In this document: one piece after another, positions 14,601 through 23,810 of the stretch
Layout: each line of letters opens with the position of its first letter
How positions within the stretch are numbered: the stretch's first letter is position 1
Assembly (NCBI RefSeq): GCF_030936135.1
Contig: NC_082618.1
Span: 4,638,034-4,702,033 of the forward strand
Reading direction: 5' to 3'
DNA length: 64,000 bases
Origin: Gavia stellata
Taxonomy: Eukaryota > Chordata > Aves > Gaviiformes > Gaviidae
Notes under the pieces: model-generated
Database searches by the model: none
Told to the model about the DNA's origin: nothing
What the model saw: the letters and a program-made list of their open reading frames with translations, nothing else
Made by a program: the position numbers and the translations under genes

Positions 14601-16830
14601 TAAAAATAAAAAATACATGCATGAATAAAAAAGAAATAAGCCTCTTGTTTTCATAAGAGAGGGAACAGAAGGATCAAGTCCAGTGACACTCTATCACAAA
14701 CTATTAATTACTGTTCTGAAACCAGGTAGGTTTTTCCCACTCTGTTAGAAACCTTCTTCAATTTCCAGGCTAGAGTTATTAATGACTAGTTTGTTCACAT
14801 ACTGTCTTTTAGTTTAGATTCTACACAAATAGAATGTGAGCCTGAATATTAGGTTTCTCCTGCTTTTTGTCTCTTTCAGGGGAAAAAAAAGAGAGCTTAA
14901 ATATAATGTCACCTTGTATTCAGGGTCAAATGATTTCCTCCTTCAATTCAAGGTGTGGGGGAGAATAAGCAAAAGGAGCAGATGATTAGAGAGTGCTTTA
15001 TACTTAGGCTTGTGTAACTTAGTTGGAATGGTCCAGTCTTTTAGCAACAGCATCCCTGCTCTGATGATTGCTCCTGTTATCTTATGTCCAGGTAAATACA
15101 GTCAATTTTATTTCTTTGTGATATATTTGCAGAAATCGAGCATGTGCCCTCTCTCTCTATGTTGTGAGATGAAAAAACCAAACTCTTCTCATACAATTGT
15201 TTCTTTCTTCTCCAGCCACTCAGGTGGCCCTTTTCTGATTCAGTGTAGCTTTCGGAGCATGGGTGACCAAACCTGTACACCATTTGCACAAAGCCAGTTC
15301 CATCAGGCTGGTGATTACAACAAGAGGGAAGAGGTTTCCAGATGCTGTTGTTTGTGAAGAGGACTGATTTTCTGAGGATGAATTCTCAGCAAATTCTAAG
15401 GAGGCGCCTCTAAGAGGTATGTAGTTATGTAAACCTCAGTCACTCATGGGGGAATTTTGTCCTAAGCAAATAACATAAGATGGATCAATGCAAAAATATA
15501 CACCTGAACTGACAACAGGCCTGCTTCGTACGCGTGAATTAACTCCCTGAACTGCTTGGAGTAGTAGCATATGGTATCTTTTATTCACAAGTGCGATAGT
15601 GTCTGTGTGTGCATGAAGAGCACTGACTAAAGCTATGTGAGTTACTGTTAGAGGGTTTCTAGAATCTCAGGAAAGACAACTTCTCAACAAGGTAAATTGA
15701 TCTTTGGGGAATCTTTGCTGCACTGCTGAAGTATTCCACCGGTGAAGACTTCTGGAGAAGTGGTAAGAGGAAATACTCACAAGTGACCTCCAGAGCAAGG
15801 TACTTCCGTTGAGAAGTTCAGTAGCTTAAGATCTGATTTTAAGATGTCCTGGTTACCTTCTAGAAGTTTCTTCCTAAAGTGTCTGCACATTGGCATCCTA
15901 CATATTTTAAACTAAGCATGCAAAAACACAGCATGGATGGGCACTCTTAAATGTGGTGGCCTACGTGACTTCTTCATCGTTGCTTTGCAGTTCAAGAATA
16001 GAAATAGGAACACAGGGTTTCTTATGTCTATTGTGTCCATTAGAACAATACTGCTGAGAGCAATGGAGACCAAAGGCCTGGCCTTCAAAATATATGACTT
16101 GAAAGGAAAGCTGCATTTTTTTGGTAAGGTCCAAATGTATTTCATTCGGCTTTGCTGCTACTCCCAAAGTTTGGTTGTAAACAAGTATGATTTTTACCCT
16201 GGAAGCCACACATCTGGATTGCAGTGCCTGTAACTGTTTTCATCATCACAAGTAGTTACTGGCTTCATAATGTTCTGCGTGTGCAGAAAACAGCTTGTAA
16301 GAGGTAACCTGAGCAAACTCTATTTTATAATTGAAGAGCTTAAATGTCCTAAATCACCAGTCTGCAAGATAGCCACAGCCATTAACTTTCTATATATGAC
16401 CATGAAGTCTTAAAATTCTTCATTTCTAGCCCTGCAGACGACTTCTGAGTCTAACTGCTCCCTATGAAATTTCCATGCTGACTCTTTGTCCAGGTAGGTC
16501 ACCTGTCCAAAGCAATGATATACCAACTACTTTAATGGGAGATGAGTGTGAACTTGAGTAGAGCTCACCTATAGCTATAAACCTTTTTGTAGCTATACAG
16601 CAATAAAACTTTGAAATATAAATCATAAATATAGTGATGTAAGTTGTCAGGATTATCAATACTCAATGCCAAGTGACAAAATAATGTTGCACCTGAATAA
16701 CTTCCATTTAAGTAACAGGTTGTTTTCTCACTGCACAGCTGGCATATCCTGGAGTCTTTGGATTCTGCACTGTGGAGGCTGAATGTATTTGAATGAATTA
16801 ATATTTAAAATGTTTTATGCCCGTTGCCAG

Positions 16831-16987
16831 CCTCAGTTCCCCAAACCACGGCAATGCAGGTGATTACAGAAAAGCCGCTGGAGCAAATAGCCACTGAATT
16901 CCAGTATGGACAAGGAACCACCGAAAGGGACGGGGAACTTGGAGACATCCAATTTGTGCACAGTTCATACAAAGCAGGGGTTTGGAG
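16831..16987 (+). other. Candidate unassigned exon (weak)
   Basis: A 157 bp segment sits between a possible acceptor (TTGCCAG just before 16831) and a good donor (GTACGT from 16988). The frame beginning with the TTG at 16824 is open through the whole segment and on to about 17045; it includes a peptide segment PLEQIATEFQYGQ. The minus strand is also open across 16805-17137. I do not recognise the peptide, the acceptor has a weak pyrimidine tract, and no partner exon is visible. It may be chance. Confidence 0.15.
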
Positions 16988-19900
16988 GTACGTGGCTGCT
17001 GACAGAATGAGGAGGGGACATGAACTGTTCAGTCTAAGGGACTGAGGACACCTAGAGAAGGCTACATTTGTTTGGAGGAATTGACAGGTTTCACTGGTTC
17101 TCTGCCTTCCCTTGCACTTCTTGGAAAGGTCATTCAAAAAGCCTTTCCAGACTTCCGAGCATGGTGGTAAGGTCCTGGGTGTGGAAGAGTAGAGTAGAGT
17201 GCTTTTGCTGCAAATTTGCTGTTGTCTTCTGCTCCTAAATTGTTCCTACTCCTAGTTAAACCTGTGGCTTGCCAACTGACTTCTGTGTAACTTGTGGCTG
17301 ATTACCTCATGTTCCCAGTTTTCTTCACGCTTGTCTGGGCAATTCTTTGCTCTCACAAGCAGAAGTATGGACAGAGCCCTGGAACAGTCACTTACTAACC
17401 GCATTGCTTCAAGCAAACAAGTAGGGCTGCACACCCCCAGTCTGGGTAACGCTGTGATGTGATGGTGTTTGAAGCTCTGCACACTTACAGATAGCACAGG
17501 AAAGGCAGGCTGTAAAGGGCAGAGACAGAGACCTAACATACGTTTTTCTGGCATTCTCGTACCCCTCTGCTAACTGGGTGTCTCTGTTAACCTGTTTCAT
17601 AAATCACCAATAAATTATACTTCTGAACAAATACTTTCTCTGTATCTTCTCCAATACTAAGGATTAATTTTGCATGGGTCTGTGCATTTACTCTGTTCTT
17701 CAGCAGTCACAGAAATCAATCTCTTGGCCAGATTTTATGAATTATGTCCCACATTTATGATGTATTATGACCTTTCTGGATGATATAAAGTCAAGTCTAG
17801 GGGTCTGTCTTTGGTTCTGTCTAACAGTATTTTTCTTCTCTAATGAACAATATGTTGCATTATATAGATACCTGTAATTTACATCCTTTTTTTGAGTTTA
17901 AACTAAGATCATGATTAACATTTTATATGAAGCAAGGTGGTGAATAGGAAAGTTCATTGACTTTTGAACCCTGGAATCACCCAAACGCTGGTTTACGTTC
18001 CAAATAAAATATTTGGTGGGTTTCACACCAGTCTTTACCAGTGCGTATCACAATGTTGCTGTTGGGAAAAACTGAATTTATTAAGGCAGTATATTTTAAA
18101 AATTGGCTCCAGCACCACACAGCTGGCAACAAGGAAAAAATAATCTAAGGCAGCATGTAAAAAACTTGTTCTCTAGTTAGACTGAATTTTCCAATAACTG
18201 CCTCCAACAGACCACCCTATGACACTGATTGCAAACATATAAAGCCTGATTGTTTCAAAAGTCATATAAATAAAATGTAGATGTTGAAATGCCAACCTCC
18301 CACTATTCACCTCCAACCTTTTCATCTCTTACTGCTTATTTTGCTTTTTCCTTTCCTGGTGTCCTTCCTCTCACTGATGTTTTCTTTCAGTACCCCCCCT
18401 TTTTTTTTTCTCAGAACTGAGTGGAGCTTTTAGCTTTAATGGCAGAATGGGAGCCAGCAGACAATGAAAAGAAGCTGGGGCAGCAAATTCTGTGGGCACA
18501 CCAAGCTCCCAAGAAAGAAACAGTGCAGGTTATTTGTGTGTGCACACAACTTCACATGCCACACACCTGCACCAACCTGAGCAAACCAGCGTATCATTGG
18601 AACAGTCATTCTCTGAAGTATGAGCCTAGCTCAGTGTGTTTTGTTGTTTGTAGCCATTAGTTTTACAACTTGGAACTCTTCTAAGATCTTCCTTTAATCT
18701 TTCACCTTACATGCCTTTGTTTTAAATAAAAAGGGCTTAATAATCAAAGAGAAAAATACCTGGGGAAGTACAAAACACAACTGTGATGAAGAGGCTTTCA
18801 GACTCTAGCAATGTGTTTGTTGATTTTGAGCATGATGGTGTAGAAGCGCTTCAAGCACTATATGAAAATAACTGAAAAATCTTTCCTACCTGAAAGCAAC
18901 AATAAAAGTAACTTATTTTGAGCTGCTACAGCCAATCATTGTTACACCACTACAATGAGTCCCATTGAAGGGGACTGACAAAAGAAAGGGAGTGCCAATT
19001 TTTTGCCAAGAGACCTGTGGGCATTTTGAGGAGGCCAGGACAAGACCTGAGCTACTGCCAACAGCAGCCGGCGGCAGCGCACCCCACCCTGACCGCTCTC
19101 TGCTCTCCCTGAAGCTTCCCAGAGAAAACCCTGGAGAAAGCCCTGACTGCACACTGTTTGAAGGCCAGGAGACAGATGTGTAAACAACTGAGTAGATTTT
19201 TGAGGCATCTTTTCTTGGCATCTTGGAAAACAGAGTATTTGTACAAGAACAGGCTACTCATTACTCAGAAAAGACTGAACTATGAAAATAGGAAAAATAG
19301 TAGACTAATTAACCTAGATCACTAAAAACCCAAGAAGCTGTCACTCCTGTTGTCTTGAACTAAAATAGACCAAGTATTTCCTGTTTTATAAAATACTTTC
19401 TGTAAGGGATGTTTACTAAAAGACAATGTTGGTGAGAGGACAAGGCTGTTGTAACAAATACACTTGTAAAACAGCTGCAGCTCAAATATAGCTGCGTGGC
19501 ATGAATATGCAATGAAACAAAATCTGTAAAATTCAGTGCTGTGGGTCAGACATAGATCTGACAAGCCCCCGATTTCACACTTCACAAGGTGAGCTGCAGT
19601 ACAAGGTGAAATGGGATGCTTCTCAAGGATTTCTGCAGTTCCTGCTCCCAGTCCCTCTCTCCTTTAAATTATCTTCTGAAAAAAAGAACTGTGTGGATAC
19701 ATGCTTCTGTTTTTCATTTGTCATTTCTTTGGCTATTTGGGTCAGTGACAAGTTTTTGTAAACATCTCTTGTTGGAGCTAATTAGTGTGAAATGTACTAT
19801 AAATTTATCACTGTTTTCCTTACTAAAAATTAAGCAAGTCGATAAGAGTTCCACACAACCATAATTAACTTTCCCTTTGAGAACAAAAGGGATGCATTTT

Positions 19901-20721
19901 TAAAATGTTTTTATTGCTTTAGTACTGCACGTTACAAAAAAACGTCTGCCACAGCAAAACACACTAAGAACAGGGATGAATGCAAACCAAACAAATCAGA
20001 AAGTAAATTATCTATGAAACCACTTATTTCAATGCAACAGGGAACAGTAATAGAAGTTTGGAAACAGCTTTTCCTCCTCTGGAGAATGCAGAACTTTTTT
20101 TTCTCTATTGGAGCTCCTGACATAGGTCAAAGTATTGCACTACACTGAGATTGCAATTTTTTTCCTTCCAGAAAGACCTAAACATTGTCCCCAACAACAC
20201 ATTTGTTTTGTTGGAATAGAAGAAAAAACTAGTCCTGAGAAAGGCTGCAACCTACTCTGTCTTGCCAAGGCAATAGCTATGCAATGTGCTGTCTTCAGAT
20301 GCTGGACAGAAAGATAAGGAGAACTTGGAACATAAAAATGTGGATTCCACACCATGACTACTTCTCAGATCTCTATTCCAATCAGTTTGTACTGACTTCC
20401 AAAAGCATAACTTCTCCAGGAACATAGCTAACATGAGCACTTTACTCAGATGCTTCAACAGAACTCCACAAATCTTACGTTCTGTCAGGCTTTCTTTTAG
20501 CACCTCTACAAAATGGGATTCTGAAGTGAAGGGATGACCGATACCTTTATCTTTTGGTCCACACTACCATATTAAACAATACTTTCCTGTACCTCTGATG
20601 CCAAATGAAACCAAAGTGCAGCTAAAGTTACCCAAATTCCTGGATGTGCAGCCATCTCTTTGGCATCACAGATCATCTGATGTCAGCACTTGTTTTTTTC
20701 TGGTAAAGTCATAAATTGTGC

Positions 20722-20727
20722 TTTATT
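20722..20727 (-). promoter_or_regulatory. IFT22: Poly(A) signal AATAAA of IFT22
   Basis: The plus-strand TTTATT reads AATAAA in the IFT22 direction and lies about 118 bp after the stop codon. A plausible cleavage region follows within 15-30 bases. This predicts a short 3' UTR of roughly 140 bp ending near 20,700. Other AATAAA hexamers occur further left (for example near 19.91 kb), so longer 3' ends are possible. Confidence 0.6.
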
Positions 20728-20844
20728 TTCTCTGAAGTGTTTATAGGCTGGCAAATTCTCGTTGTGAGGACCTGTTCACAGGCTAGTATAGCTTACAAAG
20801 TGAAAATAATACTTTTTCATCCCTGTTCAGTATTTCTTTTAATG

Positions 20845-20993
20845 TTAGGAGATAATTGACATTTCTTCCCTCTCTCTGTTCTCGTTTATTAAGGTGATAA
20901 TGCTTCTGAAGTATTTCATAAATTCCATCCGAACATCTTCAGGATCTTCTTCTAAGTTGGAATGTATTAGTTTCAGCTTGTTCAGTGGGTAAG
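20845..20993 (-). CDS. IFT22: IFT22 coding exon 5 with stop codon
   Basis: 149 bp including the stop TAA (20847-20845). Encodes residues 138-186, with LNKLKLIHSNLEEDPED, MEFMKYF and the C-terminal REREEMSIIS. The acceptor ends in CAAAG after an AT-rich tract. It is too short to stand out as an open frame, so it was found by homology to the remembered family C terminus. Confidence 0.93.
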
Positions 20994-23545
20994 CTTTGAA
21001 GGTAAATAAAAAATAATTAGGTATATTCCTTTTATAAAAGAAATACTCACAATCAAGCTCATGGGAGAACTCATGCTGAAGTCAGTTGGAATTCAGTAGT
21101 ATCCAATGTTTGATAACATGTAACACATGAAGAAGAAATGCATCATAGTTTGTTAGCGTTACAAACAAGTACAACTTGTTGCTAGATTAAATTCTTCAAA
21201 CATTATTATTAAAGCTTAAAGTACTGGTTTTGGTCTCACATTCAGTTAGGCAGGATCAAACAATTCCACACTGAACTGCAATTTTACTATTGAAGTGATA
21301 TGACATTCTTTGATTATTTCAAAATTATGGAATTATATTGTCATGTTAAATATGTATTCATATATTAATCCTTATAATATGTATGTTTGAACACTGAAAC
21401 AGCTGCCCAGAGGGAGTGTGTGTTCTCATTTCTATAAAGACCCACAAAAAATTTTGCAATATATAAAGTACCTATTACTAATTTTAAGGGGAAGATCATT
21501 AGCTGTTTATTTCAAAGGGCTCCTATTCTTTTGATGGATAAAATGCAAGCTTAAATGGCCTCAAACGTGTCAGTTAAACAAAAGATAAAATTCAACATAA
21601 GAAACAAACTACTAGTGATGATGACATATGGCTACAGACATCAGGAGTTCTAATTCCTGGCTCAGCTGTATACTTACTGTGTGACCTGAGAGAAACCACT
21701 CAAACTTTTCTTGCCTTTACTTTCCCTTTCATGAAATAGGAATATTGCTCGCCTTCTAGATGAAATTTTGAAATTCATTATTTCTGTTTTTGCAAAGAAC
21801 TTCGGTATTCTTTGATTGGCAGATTTTAATGAAGAATGCAAGCCGTAAGGTATGAACAATTTTAAAGATAAATAGATCAATAAAAAACTCTGAGTTAGAG
21901 ATCGAGTTTTCCATCTTCTTACCCAAAGACAGATTTTCTGTGTCCCCTGCACTGCCTGGCTTGTGATGTGCAACTAGGAGACACTGACTATCAAGAAGCG
22001 GCTGCTGCTGCACAAAACAGGAGTACCACATTTCAATTTCTTTTAGGTGACTGGGCAGTTCAGGATTGAAGATTATTATTACGCCATGAGAGTCCTTCAT
22101 CAGAGCTGGCCAGCATGTTTCAAACCTTGAAAAACAGGTGCATGGAAAATGGTAAGATGGATAGCTGGAAAACAGAAACATGCACTCAAACTTCCTCAAG
22201 TTTTTTGTACTTCAGTACTTTATTATAAAATCAGTAATCTTGACAGCGATCTATCATATTCCAAATATTTTGACTTACCTATTATGTTAGTTGGTCCCAT
22301 GATTTGCTGACAATGTACTATTTAGTCAAATGCTTATTTAAACTTTTTCCCTAAAAATGGATCTGTCCACTTCTCAAGTGTATCTTTTGGAAATTAAGGC
22401 CTAAATCATATATATACATTGTTTGAAGTCCACTCACATAATAACTTCAAGGAGATAAAGGCAATTACAGAGTGGGCCTCTGTCTCCTGTATCTGTAATT
22501 TCATTCTAGGAGCTATGGTCTTTACTGTTATACTCAGTTCTTATCCAAAACAAAGTGCAGTGTCAGCTGGGATCGTGGCAGAGAGTACTGAGTATCAGAT
22601 GCTTTACAGCAGAAACTAAAAAAAAAAAAAGGTATAATGGGGTAAAGAGTTGGGAATATTCCTCATGTCAAAAAGATCATTGGGTTTAGGCCTTAAGTAT
22701 GAATATTTTGTGCAAACAGAACTATTATGAATTAAGCAGCCTGGAGGAAGTAACAATGATGCTGGCTTACTTTTGATCACCACTGCAATCCCACAGCTCA
22801 AACCGACACCCAGCTCCCTTGCTGTTACCGTTCAAGTTTGGCTTCTCGTACTCCAGGATCCTGTGAAAATGAGCGGATATACGGTGTGGTACCGTTCTAC
22901 ACACCACCACGACCAGAAAGTGGGACTTTCTGAGGGGCAGACAATTGTCAGGGGGTTGGTTCACAGAATCATAGAATCACTAAGGTTGGAAAAGATCTGT
23001 AAGATCAAGTCCAACCATCAACTTCAGTCAGCATGCCACGAGGTTTTGCTCACCTTACACCTTGCGTCGGGCTGTAACTGCCAATCCCCTCTATGCTCTC
23101 CGAAACAAAGTTTGCCAACACCGATTTTCCAGACTGGCAGAAAGCGGGAGTGAAAGACACCCGTAGGAATTTAATGTGCCAAAGCCACAACGAAGACAAG
23201 AGCACGGTGTTTATCCAAGCACCCTGCTCTCCCTCCAGCTAAGGCCCCTGTCCATGCAGGCCTGCCCCCTCCGCCCTCCCATCTCCAGGGTTCCCCCCAG
23301 CCTCCACAGCCGCGTTCTCTCAATGGCGGTGCCGCCAGCACGCCACAGCGGGCCCCGCCTAAGGCAGGCCGCAGGGACTGCGGGCCTCAGGGGGCAGGCG
23401 CGGGCCTTGGAGAGGGCGGCCAAGGGGCCGGGGCGGAGGTAAATACGGCCTCGGAGACAAGCGGCGGGGGCGGGGGGGGGGTCCCGCGGGCCCGGGGCGC
23501 GCTCACCTCGCGGGGCCCCACCAGCAGCACCTTCGCCTTCAGCAT
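20845..23545 (-). CDS. IFT22: IFT22 (RABL5), atypical Rab-like GTPase of the IFT-B complex, complete gene in five coding exons
   Basis: Exons on the minus strand are 23545-23507, 23133-23054, 22860-22771, 22125-21923 and 20993-20845, total 561 nt, 186 residues plus stop; human IFT22 is 185 residues from memory. All four introns (373, 193, 645 and 929 bp) are GT-AG and the reading phase is kept throughout. IFT22 is a subunit of intraflagellar transport complex B and works in building and maintaining cilia. The P-loop is G10-x4-G15-K16-S17, split across exons 1 and 2. The Switch-II region reads WDCSGD at 63-68 instead of the classical WDTAGQE. The NKxD guanine motif is absent; HHKPG at 123-127 sits in its place. 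The C terminus EEMSIIS has no prenylation cysteine. These are family traits, not damage. Upstream is a CpG island with an RFX X-box. Head-to-head neighbour: COL26A1. Confidence 0.97.
21630..21770 (+). repeat. MIR-like SINE in IFT22 intron 4
   Basis: Contains the recognisable MIR core order: 'gagttctaattcctggctcag', 'cttactgtgtgacctgag', a pyrimidine-rich 'ctttccctttcatgaaata' stretch and 'ggaatattgctcgcc'. It lies on the strand opposite IFT22. Identified by eye against the remembered consensus; boundaries approximate. Confidence 0.7.
21923..22125 (-). CDS. IFT22: IFT22 coding exon 4
   Basis: 203 bp, residues 71-137. It begins FETCWPALMKDSHG and includes EMWYSCFVQQQ and VAHHKPGS, all strongly conserved in IFT22. 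HHKPG replaces the usual NKxD. The acceptor ends AAG instead of CAG, which is acceptable; donor GTAAGA. Confidence 0.96.
22618..22630. repeat. Poly-A run (about 13 A)
   Basis: A simple A run in IFT22 intron 3 (T run in the transcript). No SINE or LINE body could be recognised beside it. Confidence 0.8.
22771..22860 (-). CDS. IFT22: IFT22 coding exon 3
   Basis: 90 bp, from the last base of Arg40 to two bases of Lys70. It contains ILEYEKP and FELWDCSGDQ, the beta-2/beta-3 strands and the G3 region. Acceptor TTTTCACAG, donor GTAAGC. Confidence 0.95.
22962..23040 (-). mobile_element. Truncated CR1 LINE 3' end (avian type)
   Basis: Read on the plus strand it starts with the hallmark inverted CR1 tail, AGAATCATAGAATCAC, followed by TAAGGTTGGAAAAGATCTG and a 'caagtccaaccatcaac' stretch. 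The element therefore points to the minus strand, is truncated at its 5' end to about 80 bp, and is an avian CR1 subfamily by its tail. It lies in IFT22 intron 2 (22861-23053) in the same orientation as the gene, with its inner end about 13 bp from the exon 2 donor. It is the only young-looking CR1 in the window. Confidence 0.9.
23054..23133 (-). CDS. IFT22: IFT22 coding exon 2
   Basis: 80 bp, residues 14-39 plus two bases of Arg40. It begins SGKSVLANF, completing the P-loop, and ends with SPTQGV (the effector/Switch-I area, Thr-Gln-Gly). Acceptor CTTTCTGCCAG, donor GTGAGC. The exon is short and has no start codon of its own. A CR1 tail lies immediately downstream of the donor. Confidence 0.93.
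23463..23481 (+). other. G-rich tract with G-quadruplex potential
   Basis: In IFT22 intron 1, close to exon 1, the plus strand holds runs of five and about ten G separated by one C, with further G runs on both sides. In the IFT22 transcript this becomes a C-rich stretch. Quadruplex formation on the template or coding strand is inferred from base runs only. Confidence 0.5.
23507..23545 (-). CDS. IFT22: IFT22 coding exon 1
   Basis: Encodes residues 1-13, MLKAKVLLVGPRE, and ends on a complete codon before the donor GTGAGC. It carries the first half of the P-loop. The ATG (23545-23543) is the family's usual start and lies inside the CpG island, 32 bp from the X-box, so the 5' UTR must be short or reach past the box. 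Confidence 0.95.
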
Positions 23546-23576
23546 GGCGGGAGGGGGCAGCTCCTCCCGCCCGCCC

Positions 23577-23589
23577 GTTGCCCAGCAAC
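23577..23589. promoter_or_regulatory. RFX X-box in the IFT22 promoter
   Basis: GTTGCCCAGCAAC is an inverted repeat of two X-box half sites (GTTGCC and AGCAAC) with one spacer base, matching the known RFX-factor consensus GYNRCC-N(0-3)-RGYAAC in full. It lies 32 bp upstream of the IFT22 ATG. X-boxes close to the start site are the classic mark of ciliary genes controlled by RFX factors, so the site suits the function of IFT22. Confidence 0.85.
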
Positions 23590-23640
23590 GCGGCCGCGCT
23601 GCCTGCGCGGGAAGGGGGGAACTGGGGAAGGCGCGCTGCG

Positions 23641-23663
23641 ATTGGTGCTGCCGCTGTCACGTG
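23641..23663. promoter_or_regulatory. CCAAT box and CACGTG E-box
   Basis: ATTGG at 23641-23645 reads CCAAT in the IFT22 direction, about 96 bp before the start codon, a normal position for NF-Y. CACGTG at 23658-23663 is a palindromic E-box of the USF/MYC type. Both lie inside the CpG island. Binding is inferred from motif alone. Confidence 0.5.
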
Positions 23664-23766
23664 CCGGGGGGTGGTGCGCGCGCGGATCTGGCCGCTGCCC
23701 CACCGTCGTGAGGTGGCGGCCGCCCGCCCAGCGAGGAGCTCCGCAGTGCCGCGGGGGGTCCGCTTC

Positions 23767-23810
23767 GTCCGCGCTCCGTCCCCGCTCCGTCCGCGCTCCG
23801 TCCCCGCTCC
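23767..23810 (+). repeat. 11 bp GC-rich tandem repeat, four copies
   Basis: Four head-to-tail units alternate GTCCGCGCTCC and GTCCCCGCTCC, so the real period may be 22 bp. The array lies in the CpG island upstream of IFT22. It may have grown by slippage; copy number may vary between individuals or assemblies. Confidence 0.85.

Larger units (their letters stand above)
296..20700. other. Long stretch without recognisable coding exons (intergenic or intronic)
   Basis: About 20 kb of moderately AT-rich sequence. Reading both strands I recognise no conserved protein segment; open frames here are at most ~110 codons and look random. Identified contents are a poly-C run near 2.6 kb, a degraded MIR near 6.1-6.2 kb, a small direct duplication near 11.66 kb and one weak exon candidate at 16.83-16.99 kb. 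The rest holds only scattered A/T homopolymers. It could be intergenic, or a first intron or noncoding RNA starting at the left-hand CpG island. Confidence 0.6.

Noticed and set aside
300-20700. Search for FIS1 exons by remembered protein segments
   Set aside because: None found on either strand; FIS1, if adjacent, lies left of the window.
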